Source of the DNA: Gemmatimonadota bacterium
GTDB lineage: Bacteria > Latescibacterota > UBA2968
Length of the DNA stretch: 64,000 nt
Reading direction: 5' to 3'
Assembly: GCA_002727195.1 (NCBI GenBank)
Contig: PBWH01000006.1
Span: 319,018 to 383,017, forward strand
Shown here: piece by piece, positions 16,553 to 25,626 of the stretch
Layout of the letters: each line of letters opens with the position of its first letter
Numbering within the stretch: the stretch's first letter is position 1
Position numbers and translations under genes: made by a program
The notes under the pieces: generated by a model
Seen by the model: the letters and a program-made list of their open reading frames with translations, nothing else
Told to the model about the DNA's origin: nothing
Databases searched by the model: none

Positions 16553-16996
16553 ATGATAAGGTTTGATTTCACGGGGCCGCAACCGGGCCGAGATCTATTC
16601 CCGGTTGACGCCCGACTCGGCTGTGGGGTAATTGAGTCGCCAACCCGAATCCCCCAACACGAAAGTTCAGACCTTGGGGAATGCGTCCAGTTCGATGCTT
16701 CCGAATCCCCCCTCGTTGATGCCGGACAGGCGATGGAACGCATTCTGAGAGAGCCTCCCGATTTGGCGGTTCTCGACTTCAGGCCTCGCGGCCTGACCGG
16801 GCTGGACATCGTCGAACGGGTTCGGAAGTCAGCGAACACAAGCCATCTGCCCATCCTGATGATTACGTCGAGCCCGACGACCGAAGTCGTTCAGAAAGCG
16901 GTCCAGCTCAACGTCAACGGGTTTGTTGCCAAGCCGTTTGACCTTAAGTCTTTTGGGGACAGGGCGATACAGATTTTCAGACAGAGTCCCCCATAG
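16553..16996 (+). CDS. Atypical receiver-domain protein
   Basis: A 147-residue frame whose C-terminal ~85 residues are a good receiver half: LAVLDFRPRGLTGLDIVERV with the phosphoacceptor Asp, ILMITSSPTTEVV with the Thr/Ser switch, and GFVAKPFDLKSF with the conserved Lys. The N-terminal acidic pair (normally DD after beta-1) appears as VIESPTRI, so one acidic residue is lost. The first ~25 residues have no counterpart in receivers, and the start at 16553 is uncertain. No output domain follows. It may be a functional stand-alone receiver with altered metal binding, or one more decaying regulator. Confidence 0.55.
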   Translation: MIRFDFTGPQPGRDLFPVDARLGCGVIESPTRIPQHESSDLGECVQFDASESPLVDAGQAMERILREPPDLAVLDFRPRGLTGLDIVERVRKSANTSHLPILMITSSPTTEVVQKAVQLNVNGFVAKPFDLKSFGDRAIQIFRQSPP

Positions 16997-17103
16997 TTCC
17001 GTTCAGGCCCCGGGTGGGACTTGTCGGTCCCTCAATCCGGACGCATCTTTAAGGGACGCCAATCCCATTGATCTACGGGGAAGAATCAACCGAGGAGGCA
17101 CCT

Positions 17104-17631
17104 TTGCTGGCTACCATCGTCATTCTTGTGATCGTTTGCGCATCACTCGCCGTGCTCAACGTGTATCAGTCTCTAGCCGTGCGAGGCGCGCAGCGATTGG
17201 CTGAAGTGCTGTATATCATGAGTCGGAATGTGGCCGAGCGGGCCCAGGGCGTGAAACGACACCAGAACGATATCGAGATCGTCGAGGGACAGTTGCAGGA
17301 TGTTGTGACCGCGTCTCGTAGTCTGCTCGTCGCGCTTGGCCGGGCCGAAGAGTCGCTCGACCCGGACCCGACTTACACGATCTTCAACGGTTCACAGGAA
17401 ATGTCGAAGGAGAGCCTGCTCAGGCTCGCCGACCGTCTGCTCTTCTCGGTCAAGGAGGAGAACCCACAAGCCGAACGTGACGAGATCGTCTCCAAGACGA
17501 TGGAGCGTTTCCTGATGAAGGTTCCCAGCCTAGACGAGATCAAGGCTCAGAAGATCATTCACGTGGTGGCGAATGATGATGGGATCGATGAGCCGGGGAG
17601 TTCGAGTGTGTTCAAGGCGAAGATGAATTAG
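17104..17631 (+). CDS. Membrane-anchored coiled-coil protein
   Basis: Starting at TTG 17104, with GAGGAGG five bases upstream, the 175-residue protein opens with one transmembrane helix (LLATIVILVIVCASLAVLNV). A long helical, probably coiled-coil region follows (VAERAQGVKRHQNDIEIVEG and onward), then a globular-helical C-terminus. There is no recognised family. The topology resembles adaptor or scaffold proteins in signalling. It follows the receiver gene at ~100 bp on the same strand. Confidence 0.55.
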   Translation: MLATIVILVIVCASLAVLNVYQSLAVRGAQRLAEVLYIMSRNVAERAQGVKRHQNDIEIVEGQLQDVVTASRSLLVALGRAEESLDPDPTYTIFNGSQEMSKESLLRLADRLLFSVKEENPQAERDEIVSKTMERFLMKVPSLDEIKAQKIIHVVANDDGIDEPGSSSVFKAKMN

Positions 17632-17766
17632 GGGCCTCGAAAACCGAACCACGAAAAGCACGAAAGACACGAAAGGGGAGTTCGAGGTGGGATCGGAGTT
17701 GGTCCACCCGAAGAGTCTCTCGTAAACAAGGCCTGCGTGGTGTGAAGCCACGTGGTTACGGTGCAT

Positions 17767-18894
17767 CTACACCGCATATCCCATGGATCCATCCTCCCGC
17801 ATCGGCGGTTGTCCCTCCCGTAGCGGCTTGAATGCCTGTCCTTCCAGATAGTCGTCATCCAGTTCCACACCCAGACCAACCCCTTCAGGCGTCGGGAAGT
17901 AGCCGCCGTCGCGTTTGGCCTCAACCTTGTAAACGGCGTGCTTATCCGTCTCGTCCTCCAGCGTGTACTCCTGGGTGATGACGTTCGGAATCGAGACGTC
18001 TAGGTGGATCGAGGCCATCGTGATCAGGGGGCCGAGGAAGTTGTGGGTGATCACGGCGCAGTGATAGGATTCGGCGATGGCGGCGATCTTTTTGCAGTGG
18101 GTGAGACCGCCGGCGAGACCGACGTCCGGGCGGACATATTGTGGTCCGCCGTGCTGCAGGAGTTCGCGGAATTCCCAGATGGTGTTGAGGCGTTCGCCGT
18201 TTCCAATGGGGACGCTCGTGCGCTGGGCGATCGAGGCCTGGCCCTCGATGCTATCGATCTGGATGGGGTCCTCCAGGAACAGGAGGTTGTAGGGGACGAG
18301 CGCTTCGGCGAGCGCGATAGAGGTCATGGGGGTGAGCTTGCGATGCACTTCGACGATCAGGTCGACGTCCTCACCACCGGCTTCACGAGCCGCCTCGCAC
18401 ATTCGCTTCGAGTGGTTGACCAGTTTCTCCTGGGTCCAGTCCGCATAGCCGAACGTGAGTGGGTCGAACTTGACGGCCGTGAAGCCCTGCGCGCGAGCCT
18501 CGGTGACGTTCTCGGCCAGACTTTCGGGTGTGTCTCCTCCGATCAGCAGGTGGAGCCGGACCTTGTTCCGACATCTGCCGCCGAGCAGATCCCAGACGGG
18601 CGCCCCGTAGTGCTTGCCCTTGAGATCCCACAACGCGATGTCTATCGCGCTGATCGCTCCGATGACTGTGTTTCCGCGGAAAGGCAGCATCCGATACAGA
18701 TACTGCCAGTGGTGTTCGATCCGCAGGGGATCCTGGCCGATCAGGTAGGTCTCGAAGTCTTCTACGACTGTCTGCACCGCCCTTGGGTAGCCCCAGCACG
18801 CCGTCTGGCCGACGCCGCTGATGCCGATGTCGGTCGTGATGCGAACGACGTAGGCGCTCCCGATCAGGTGGGATTCGATTTTTTCGATTCTCAT
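17767..18894 (-). CDS. Mandelate racemase/muconate lactonizing enzyme-family dehydratase
   Basis: A 375-residue enolase-superfamily enzyme, probably a sugar-acid dehydratase (galactonate/gluconate dehydratase-like). Seen: an N-terminal capping domain from MRIEKIESHL, the barrel base region FTAVKFDPL, metal ligands in IVEVHRKLT, LFLEDPI and IGNGERL, and a catalytic-His candidate in VITHNFLGP. The ATG at 18894 starts the capping domain; the frame running to 19128 is not supported. Such enzymes dehydrate aldonates to 2-keto-3-deoxy acids, which the HpcH aldolase in this window could cleave. Confidence 0.9.
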   Translation of the reverse strand: MRIEKIESHLIGSAYVVRITTDIGISGVGQTACWGYPRAVQTVVEDFETYLIGQDPLRIEHHWQYLYRMLPFRGNTVIGAISAIDIALWDLKGKHYGAPVWDLLGGRCRNKVRLHLLIGGDTPESLAENVTEARAQGFTAVKFDPLTFGYADWTQEKLVNHSKRMCEAAREAGGEDVDLIVEVHRKLTPMTSIALAEALVPYNLLFLEDPIQIDSIEGQASIAQRTSVPIGNGERLNTIWEFRELLQHGGPQYVRPDVGLAGGLTHCKKIAAIAESYHCAVITHNFLGPLITMASIHLDVSIPNVITQEYTLEDETDKHAVYKVEAKRDGGYFPTPEGVGLGVELDDDYLEGQAFKPLREGQPPMREDGSMGYAV

Positions 18895-19028
18895 TTCGTA
18901 TTTCCCGGTTTGTGGTCCGACACTATGGATATGTGCAAATGCCTCGCCAATCAACCATCGATCGAGGCCATTTGGGCTGCAATACGGCACAAATTGCTCC
19001 ACTTTGGCAGCAGGAGGCGAAACAACCG

Positions 19029-19494
19029 ATGAACTGCGATAATCACGTCCTGGAGGTCCTGAAGAAGGTAAACTTTTTCGAGGGGCTGTCTCCCCAGCCA
19101 GGTGAATAACGTCCTCGACATCTGTCACGCAAAGGCGATTTCCGAAGGCGGATCGCTGTGCAACATTGGGGAACCCAGCAACAGGATGTTCGTCGTGTAG
19201 AAGGGGACTCTTTCGATCGGGGCGGCGAGGGCTCGGAACTGATTATGGAGGAGGCAATCACGACGATCGGTGAGACCGGTGCGTTGACCGGCGAACCGCG
19301 ATTGGTTTCCGTCAAGGCTCTGACCGACTGCAACGTCATGGACAATGAAAGGAGTCTCGCTGGTGGAGTTGCTCAGGTCCGACTCTGCGTTGGCGAGCAG
19401 GGTCTACAGAAACGTGATGATGAATCTGCGCCAAAAGCTGGTGACGGTTAACCTGAAGATCGATGAGCTGATGAACGGCAGCAGCGGGGAGTAG
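19029..19494 (+). pseudogene. Cyclic-nucleotide-binding (Crp-like) protein, decayed
   Basis: Reading across three frames reconstructs one CNBD protein. MNCDNHVLEVLKKVNFFEGL then stop; shift to VLDICHAKAISEGGSLCNIG and MFVV followed by TAG; then KGTLSIGA; shift to IGETGALTGEPRLVSVKALT with the cyclic-nucleotide phosphate-binding cassette form GETGALTGEPR; shift to SALASRVYRNVMMNLRQKLV, the terminal helix. There is no DNA-binding domain. At least three frameshifts and one nonsense codon make it non-functional. Confidence 0.8.
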
Positions 19495-19625
19495 CTTCGA
19501 TAGGACACCGAGTACCTTGAGTCGGTCGGGCATTGCTCGGGCGATTTTGCTAGGTTGGGTTGGTGATTGAGGTAGAGCGACACAACACTGCCGCGCACCT
19601 GGAAGGTGCGCGTGACGGGAGAGGC

Positions 19626-20384
19626 ATGACCACACTGGAAGCACTTAGCGAACTTGGGGTTTCCGAGGATACACTTAGCGAGGATGAGAAGGCGTATCTC
19701 GACAAGAACGGATACCTGCCTCTCGAGGGGCTTCTAAGCGAAGCCGAGGCAGATGGTCTACGACAACGGTTCGATGAATTGGTCGAGGTGGAAGGTGAGG
19801 ACGCCGGAAAGGAAGTGCATCAGGAAGCGGGAACCTATCGTCTGTCGAACCTGATCGACAAGGACGAACGGTTCTGGATCTGTATTTCGCACCCGAAAGT
19901 TCTGGCGGCCATGCATCACGTCTTGGGTGATGCGTTCAAACTCTCGTCCCTGAACGGTCGAGCGGCGCTTCCCGGGCAGGGCCTACAGGGTTTGCACGCC
20001 GATTGGAAGGGTCGGATCGAGCCCGGGGATTACTACGTCTGCAATTCGATCTGGCTGCTGAGTGACTTCACCAAGAGGAACGGTGCCACACGGGTGGTGC
20101 CCGGGTCGCACGACAGTGGGATGAACCCGCGTGAAGATCTCGAGGATCCGTCTGCCGATCATCCGGACCAGGTTCTGCTGACGGCGAAGAAGGGAACGGT
20201 GGTTATCTTCAACTCGCACACCTGGCACGGTGGGACGCTCAACCAGACGGATCACCCGCGATACGGGCTGCACGGCTACTACACTAGACGTGATCAGAAA
20301 CAGCAGATGGACCAGAAGGTGTCGCTGTCAGCGGAGACTGTCGGCCGTTTGAGTGACGCGCAGCGCGTCATCCTCGACGTATAG
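19626..20384 (+). CDS. Phytanoyl-CoA dioxygenase (PhyH) family protein
   Basis: A 252-residue Fe(II)/2-oxoglutarate oxygenase. The facial triad is visible: HxD in GLHADWKG and the distal His in HTWHGGTLNQ, with the 2OG-binding Arg in HPRYGLHGYYTRR. The PhyH fold starts at AYLDKNGYLPLEGLLSEAEA. ATG 19626 is preceded by GGGAGAGG; the frame upstream to 19560 is unsupported. Substrate unknown. Poribacteria-type genomes carry many paralogues acting on small molecules rather than phytanoyl-CoA. The decayed creatininase lies convergently six bases downstream. Confidence 0.9.
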   Translation: MTTLEALSELGVSEDTLSEDEKAYLDKNGYLPLEGLLSEAEADGLRQRFDELVEVEGEDAGKEVHQEAGTYRLSNLIDKDERFWICISHPKVLAAMHHVLGDAFKLSSLNGRAALPGQGLQGLHADWKGRIEPGDYYVCNSIWLLSDFTKRNGATRVVPGSHDSGMNPREDLEDPSADHPDQVLLTAKKGTVVIFNSHTWHGGTLNQTDHPRYGLHGYYTRRDQKQQMDQKVSLSAETVGRLSDAQRVILDV

Positions 20385-20390
20385 CCAGGA

Positions 20391-20806
20391 TCAGGCTTCG
20401 GATGAGGCCAGAAGCTTCGCCCGCTCCTTCACCATCCGTTCCACCACGCGCTTGACAGCCTCCTGGCCGAATTCAGCTGAAGCGTCACGTGGGTCCTCCC
20501 CCCTACGCCCATCGGACGGAAGGAGCGATTCTCGGGCAGGCGGCAGATATTCGAGAGCCTCGGTTCGAGCGCCATCAGCAGTGACGTTTCCCATTTGCCC
20601 TCGTGATCGCTGCTGTAACCGAGGTTGCCGACGAGTTCGCTCTCTTTGGCCTTGAATACTGGGATACCGGTACGACGATTGAAGATGCCGGCGGCGAAGC
20701 TGGCGCAATTCGCGAGAGGTTAGTGCCCACAGCAGATGAAGATGGCCTTGAAGCCGAGGTTTTTTATCTGATCCATGACATTCGAGAGGAGCTGACAGGA
20801 CTGCAT
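20391..20806 (-). pseudogene. Creatininase-family amidohydrolase, 5'-truncated and broken
   Basis: The minus strand reads LLSNVMDQIKNLGFKAIFIC then CGH followed by TAA (normally GGHG or similar), IFNRRTGIPVFKAKES, SSDHEGKWETSLLMAL (the creatininase HxGxxETS motif), RLSNICRLPENRSFRPMGVG, and after a one-base shift EDPRDASAEFGQEAVKRVVE, the usual family tail. The N-terminal ~100 residues with metal ligands are absent, cut off at the sfp start. Lesions: truncation, TAA, and a -1 indel in a six-base C/G tract at 20498-20503. Confidence 0.8.
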
Positions 20807-21545
20807 GACTAAATGGAAATGGGCGTCTTCCCGCGCGTTCGACGCGCTGACCGCAGGTGCCGTTCACGTCTGGCTCGTTGAACTGAGCGGGGGTGAGTTG
20901 GATCGGGATGGGTGCTGGCCGCTGCTGTCGGACCGGGAGCAGTGCCGTGCGGAGCGGTATACCCACGAGGACGCGCGTGCAGAGTATGTGGTGAGTCGTG
21001 CGATGCTGCGGGTACTGTTGGCCGGTTATGTTGGCGTGGAGCCGCTCGATCTGTCTTTCCGTGTTGCGCCTGGCGGGAAGCCATTTCTGAACGAGATCAA
21101 GGGGCGGCCGGCTCCGCAGTTCAACATGACGCACTCGCACGGAGTTGGGCTGTATGCGTTTGCGATCGACCAGGAAGTCGGGGTCGATGTGGAATACGTG
21201 TATCGGCGAACCGACCACGAAGGTGTGGCCCGGCGGTTTTTTACGGAGCGAGAGTCGACGCGGATTCTGGGTCGAGATCCGTCACTGAGGAAAGATGCGT
21301 TCGCTCGTGCGTGGACGTGTAAGGAAGCGTGTTTGAAATGGACGGGGATGGGACTGAAAGGCGGGCTGAAGGCGCACGAGATTCTGTTCGATGCAGAATG
21401 GCAGAATCCAGAGGCGGTGGGAGAAGGAGATCAGCCCACGTTAGCGCTGGTTGAGCCCGGGGAAGGGTGGGTGGGAGCGGCGGCGATGGGTGTGAGGGCT
21501 GACGTGAAGGGGTGGGTTTGGGAGGGGAAAGGCAATGACGAGTGA
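20805..21545 (+). CDS. Sfp-type 4'-phosphopantetheinyl transferase
   Basis: A 246-residue enzyme transferring 4'-phosphopantetheine from CoA to carrier proteins. Seen: FRVAPGGKPFL, FNMTHSHGVGLYAF, the magnesium site GVDVEYVYRR, and AFARAWTCKEACLKWTGMGL, the WxxKEA motif. The length is typical of Sfp/Gsp rather than AcpS. No polyketide or peptide synthetase is in the window, so its partner is elsewhere. The C-terminal codons run into a GATGAATGTCGAGTG-type repetitive sequence. Confidence 0.9.
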   Translation: MTKWKWASSRAFDALTAGAVHVWLVELSGGELDRDGCWPLLSDREQCRAERYTHEDARAEYVVSRAMLRVLLAGYVGVEPLDLSFRVAPGGKPFLNEIKGRPAPQFNMTHSHGVGLYAFAIDQEVGVDVEYVYRRTDHEGVARRFFTERESTRILGRDPSLRKDAFARAWTCKEACLKWTGMGLKGGLKAHEILFDAEWQNPEAVGEGDQPTLALVEPGEGWVGAAAMGVRADVKGWVWEGKGNDE

Positions 21546-21586
21546 TGAATGTCGAGTGTTGAATGTTGAGGTGGGGGGGGTGAATC

Positions 21587-22435
21587 GTGGGTGATCGGAC
21601 GCGTGGCATGCTTCTGGCATCCTTCGGGATTCTGGCCCTCAGCCCGGACTGTTTGCTGATAAGGCTTATCACGGTGGACACGTGGACGCTTGTGTTCTGG
21701 CGTGGCGCGTTTATTGCGTTGGGGCTTTCGGTGGGGTTGGTGGCGATTCACGGGTGTCGGATCGTGGAGCAGTTTCGGGTGATGGGACGAGCGGGGATCG
21801 CGGCATCGCTCATCATGGGGGTCGGGACGCTGGTGTTCGTGATGGCGATTCGGACGACGTCGGTCGCGAACACGCTGATCATCACGGGAAACAGTCCGCT
21901 TATCGCGGCATTGTTCAGCTGGGTGTGGCTGAAGGAACGGGTGGAGCTGCGAACGTGGTTGGCGATCGCGGCAGCATCGGTGGCGGTCTACATCACCGTG
22001 TCGGATAACGTCGCGAGTGGGAACTGGCTCGGAGATCTGTATGCGGGATGTGGGGCCGTGTTCGTGGCGCTACACGTGGTGGTGGCGCGTTCTGTGAAGC
22101 ATGTCAGCCTGGTGCCCAGCGTGGCCGGAGGAGGCGTGATCGTCGCCCTGCTGGTGTTGCCCTATGCCGAGCCATCGGCAGTTGATCAGCGTGACGTGCT
22201 GCTGTTGGTTCTGCTCGGAGCAATTGTGTTACCCGTGGCGTTCAGTCTGCTCACGCTCGCACCGCGATACATCACGGCGCCGGAGGTGAGTCTGATCAAG
22301 CTGACAGAGATGGTGCTGGGGCCGACGTGGGTGTGGCTGGGCCTGGGCGAGAATCCGGGACGAGAGGCGATGATTGGGGGCGGGATTCTGCTCGTGACTC
22401 TGGTGGTGCACACGGCCCTTGGGAGGAAAGCGTAA
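21587..22435 (+). CDS. EamA/DMT-superfamily transporter
   Basis: A 282-residue integral membrane protein with about ten hydrophobic segments in two EamA repeats: LLASFGILALSP and RTTSVANTLIITGNSPLIAA in repeat one, YAGCGAVFVALHVVVARSV and EVSLIKLTEMVLGPTWVWL in repeat two. The family exports amino acids, nucleotide sugars or other metabolites across the inner membrane. It starts with GTG after a G-rich stretch. Substrate not predictable. Confidence 0.88.
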   Translation: MGDRTRGMLLASFGILALSPDCLLIRLITVDTWTLVFWRGAFIALGLSVGLVAIHGCRIVEQFRVMGRAGIAASLIMGVGTLVFVMAIRTTSVANTLIITGNSPLIAALFSWVWLKERVELRTWLAIAAASVAVYITVSDNVASGNWLGDLYAGCGAVFVALHVVVARSVKHVSLVPSVAGGGVIVALLVLPYAEPSAVDQRDVLLLVLLGAIVLPVAFSLLTLAPRYITAPEVSLIKLTEMVLGPTWVWLGLGENPGREAMIGGGILLVTLVVHTALGRKA

Positions 22436-22505
22436 GGGCGAGTATCAAGTGAGGCGTCCAGCGTGTTGTGTTCTGAAGAAACGGCGGATAGGTGAAAGCC
22501 AGCGT

Positions 22506-22930
22506 CTACCTACCGGATGCGAGCAAGCTGTCCACTTCCTTGAGGTTGCGGGCGGAGTCGAAAGGTTTGGCGACGATACGCTCGACCCCAAGCTCGAGGA
22601 GTTGTTGCGTTAAGTCGAGCGAAACGCATCCGCTTATGACAATTGTGGGGATGTGGCGGTTGCGTCGCTGGAGAATGCGCAGAAGCTCGACGCCTGACCC
22701 GCCTCGTAGATTGATGTCGAGGAACATCAGATCCACCACACCCTCCTCGATCGCGTTGAGGGCATCCCGGCCTCGCTCTGCCTCGATGACTGTGTAGCCG
22801 TGATATTCGCACAGGGTAGACACACGTCTATGTCGTCATCGACACCTAGCGAGCGGGGGGTCTCGGCAACTCGCTCAGACGACTGGTCAAACCCAGGATC
22901 CAACCTGCTGACCAGGGTCTCCAATTGCAC
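22506..22930 (-). pseudogene. Response regulator receiver, frameshifted
   Basis: Upstream frame: GVDDDIDV, the acidic beta-1 end. One base later, in a second frame, STLCEYHGYTVIEAERGRDA, LMFLDINLRGGSGVELLRIL with the phosphoacceptor Asp, TIVISGCVSLDLT, and RIVAKPFDSARNL. All receiver landmarks are present but split by a frameshift near 22822. If this is a sequencing error, the gene would be a single-domain regulator. No promoter or output domain is apparent. Confidence 0.65.
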
Positions 22931-23036
22931 GTCCCGCTTCTACCTGATAGACTAACAGACGTCACAGATACTAACCTAGAACGAGAGGCAGGGGGAGGGG
23001 TGCCAGAGAATGATGATGTGTCCTGTCCAGAAAGAG

Positions 23037-23071
23037 AGATGCCCATCTCCCTTGGTGTGAGATGGGCATCC
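23037..23071 (-). terminator. Rho-independent terminator of the DUF5683-like gene
   Basis: Perfect 12-bp arms GATGCCCATCTC/GAGATGGGCATC with a nine-base loop, followed on the minus strand by a pyrimidine-rich tract. It lies 26 bp past the stop of the gene at 23097. Confidence 0.75.
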
Positions 23072-23096
23072 GATGACGAGCCGCAGGGCTGGCTCG

Positions 23097-23681
23097 CTAG
23101 AAGTGGATGTTCAGGGCAAGTCCCGTGCCGTTTTCGGATGCGGTCATTCTCATGTTGATGCGGCGCTGGATGATCTCCCGGTTGTGTGCGCGGGCACTCT
23201 TGCGGGCGTCGATGATGTTCCAGATGTAGAGACCTAGGCCGACGCCGGCTGAGGCGATGGTACCGATCTGGCGACCCGTCGAGAGGTCGCCGAATGCTTC
23301 GTCCACATACTCGTCGTCCTCCCAGTTCTGCAACTCCGCAGTGCTCATCATGCCGTCTCCATTACCACCATATTCGAAACGGTCATAGTCTTCCAGGCCC
23401 AAGTCAGCGGGATACGCAAAGGCGGCGGCCGACCCTAGAGCCCCGACGGTTCCGATGAAGAAGATCAGGCCCTTTTTGCGTTCGCCTGTGTAAAACTGTC
23501 CGAGCCCCGGCATAGATATTGACATCAGGCCGGCGATCATAGGGTCTTTCAGCATCAGCGACTCTGGACTGACCGAACCGACCTGCTTGTCGGTTCCTAG
23601 CGTCTGTTCGAGTGGTGCCGCGAAGCCCTGGGTGGCGGACAGGGTGAGGATGAGTGCGAATACGGCGATCTTCCTGAACAT
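23097..23681 (-). CDS. Exported membrane protein with DUF5683-like core
   Basis: A 194-residue protein from ATG 23681, which has AAGGGA upstream. An N-terminal signal (MFRKIAVFALILTLSATQG) is followed by SISMPGLGQFYTGERKKGLI, the characteristic PGxGQxYxGxxxKG segment of DUF5683/TM2-like proteins. A transmembrane helix follows (FFIGTVGALGSAAAFAYP), then an acidic EF-hand-like stretch (GNGDGMMSTAELQNWEDDEY) and a second helix near SAGVGLGLYIWNIIDARKS. Function unknown. The acidic loop could bind calcium, which is inference. Confidence 0.65.
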   Translation of the reverse strand: MFRKIAVFALILTLSATQGFAAPLEQTLGTDKQVGSVSPESLMLKDPMIAGLMSISMPGLGQFYTGERKKGLIFFIGTVGALGSAAAFAYPADLGLEDYDRFEYGGNGDGMMSTAELQNWEDDEYVDEAFGDLSTGRQIGTIASAGVGLGLYIWNIIDARKSARAHNREIIQRRINMRMTASENGTGLALNIHF

Positions 23682-23840
23682 GGTGATTCCCTTTCTTCTG
23701 GTGGTTGCTTCGACAGGTTCGTCGTCCTTACTCGCAACAGCGATGCCAAGGCGGTCTGGGCTCATTTTGGCCTCTTTACCCCATTGTTGTCGATCAAAGT
23801 GTTGCCTTTTTGCGTCAGTGTATTCGGAGCATTACGTTGT

Positions 23841-23858
23841 GGTCATATCTATATGACC
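23841..23858. promoter_or_regulatory. Palindromic operator-like site
   Basis: GGTCATAT-CT-ATATGACC, an 8-bp perfect dyad with a two-base spacer, in the divergent intergenic region between the DUF5683-like gene (minus) and the sulfatase (plus). The size and symmetry fit a dimeric regulator site. No regulator is adjacent. Confidence 0.35.
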
Positions 23859-23989
23859 CTGCACCTGGAGGGGATGTGTTACTTCGAGGATGGGGCGAGG
23901 TAACATCAAACCGGCAAACGGATCGCTGTGCCCCGGCTTGAGCCCGGGGTGACGCACCAGACGAAACTGCATTGGAGGAGGAGTGACAG

Positions 23990-25504
23990 GTGAGTAGAAG
24001 ACCGAACATCGTGTACATCCTGGCGGACGACATGGGCTACGGCGACCTGTCGTGTCTGAATGCGGATTCGAAGATCCGAACGGAGCATCTGGATCGGCTG
24101 CGCGAAGGTGGCATGGCCTTTACCGATGGGCACTCCAGTTCGGCTGTTTGCACGCCGTCGCGCTACAGCATCCTGACAGGACGATACAACTGGCGATCGC
24201 GGTTGAAGCAGGGAGTGACCGGCGGCTATTCGAAGGCGTTGATCGAAGACGGGCGGCTGACCGTCGCCGAGATGCTGAAGCGTGAGGGGTATCGGACGGC
24301 TTGCTTCGGGAAGTGGCATCTGGGGTGGGACTGGGAAAGCAGAGCGGGAGAGCAGGGGAGCGGGAGAGCGGGGGAGACCCCTGGAAAGGCGAACCAGAGC
24401 TTCAGTGCGGATCTGAGGAAGATCGAGGATGTTGACTTTATGAAGCCGATCACGAATGGGCCGACCACGCGGGGGTTCGAGCATTTCTTCGGGATCGCGG
24501 CTTCGCTGGATATGCCGCCGTATGTGTATGTCGAAGACGATATGGCGACAGCGGTGCCGGACCACGAGACTGAGGATCGTGGGTTCGCATTCTGGCGGAA
24601 CGGGCCAACGGCTCCCGACTTCGTGCACGAGGAGGTGCTCCCCAAGCTGACGCAGGGTGTGGTCGACTACATCCACGCGAACAGGGACGAACCCTTCTTT
24701 GTCTACTTCCCACTGCCGGCCCCGCATACGCCGATCCTGCCGATGCCCGAGTTTCAGGGGAAGTCGAACACCAACGCCTATGGGGATTTCTGTCTCCAAG
24801 TGGATTGGACGGTCGGGCAGGTTATGGAGGCACTCGAGGATTGTGGCCTGACCGAAGATACGATCGTGGTGTTTGCGGCGGATAACGGGTGCTCGCCACG
24901 AGCTGACCTTACGCATCTGGCCGCTCTCAGCCATCTACCCAGCTATCACTTCAGAGGTCACAAGGCGGATATCTACGAGGGCGGTCATCGGATTCCACTG
25001 ATTGTCCGATGGCCCGACGGTATCACGGCGGGGTCAACCTGCGACGAGACCGTGTGCCTCGTGGACCTCATCGCGACGGTGGCTGAGATCGTGGGGGTCG
25101 ATCTCCCGGATGATGCCGCCGAAGACAGTGTGAGCAATCTGCCCGTCTGGTCCGGTGACGATGTATTCGGATCCCTCCGCGAAGCAACGGTTCACTCCTC
25201 GGTGAACGGATCTTTTTCGATTCGCAAGGGAAGATGGAAGCTCGAGATGTGCCCGGGATCCGGCGGATGGAGTTATCCAAAGCCCGGCGACGAACCGAAT
25301 GGGACCCCTCCGATTCAGCTGTATGATCTTGAGGCGGATATCGGTGAACAGCGAAACATGGTCACCGATCGAGAGGACGTCGTAGAGGAACTTACGAAGC
25401 TGCTGACGAAGTATGTGAAGGAGGGACGGAGTACGCCGAGTGAGCCGCAGAAGAATGACGGGCAGCTTCACTGGCCGCAGCTTAACTGGCTGAAAGACGC
25501 ATAG
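23990..25504 (+). CDS. Type I sulfatase (arylsulfatase family)
   Basis: A 504-residue formylglycine-dependent sulfatase. Seen: NIVYILADDMGYGD with metal-binding Asp pair, CTPSRYSILTG with Cys54 as the formylglycine precursor, GKWHLGW, APHTPILP, and VFAADNGCSP. GGAGGAGGAG lies just before the GTG start. No signal peptide is evident, unlike most secreted sulfatases, so export is uncertain. After WHLGWDWE there is a ~20-residue Gly/Arg/Ala/Glu-rich insertion encoded by a degenerate GGGAGAGC repeat. Likely substrate: sulfated glycans, judged from context. Confidence 0.92.
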   Translation: MSRRPNIVYILADDMGYGDLSCLNADSKIRTEHLDRLREGGMAFTDGHSSSAVCTPSRYSILTGRYNWRSRLKQGVTGGYSKALIEDGRLTVAEMLKREGYRTACFGKWHLGWDWESRAGEQGSGRAGETPGKANQSFSADLRKIEDVDFMKPITNGPTTRGFEHFFGIAASLDMPPYVYVEDDMATAVPDHETEDRGFAFWRNGPTAPDFVHEEVLPKLTQGVVDYIHANRDEPFFVYFPLPAPHTPILPMPEFQGKSNTNAYGDFCLQVDWTVGQVMEALEDCGLTEDTIVVFAADNGCSPRADLTHLAALSHLPSYHFRGHKADIYEGGHRIPLIVRWPDGITAGSTCDETVCLVDLIATVAEIVGVDLPDDAAEDSVSNLPVWSGDDVFGSLREATVHSSVNGSFSIRKGRWKLEMCPGSGGWSYPKPGDEPNGTPPIQLYDLEADIGEQRNMVTDREDVVEELTKLLTKYVKEGRSTPSEPQKNDGQLHWPQLNWLKDA

Positions 25505-25626
25505 CGCGCTGAGCGCACGGCGAAACCGGCTTCGCTTCGCGCTATGCGCTAGGCGACTAACTGGACACAGCAGGTTGGCGGAGGTCCCGTAACGTATGGA
25601 TTCCAACGAACGGAAAGGGTGATGCG

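Noticed and set aside
18004-19032. A 342-codon plus-strand frame opposite the enolase-superfamily gene
   Set aside because: It is antisense to a clear family member and has no family features; a GC-rich shadow frame.
20603-20812. A 69-residue plus-strand frame before sfp
   Set aside because: It is antisense to the creatininase remnant, whose family words are clear on the minus strand.
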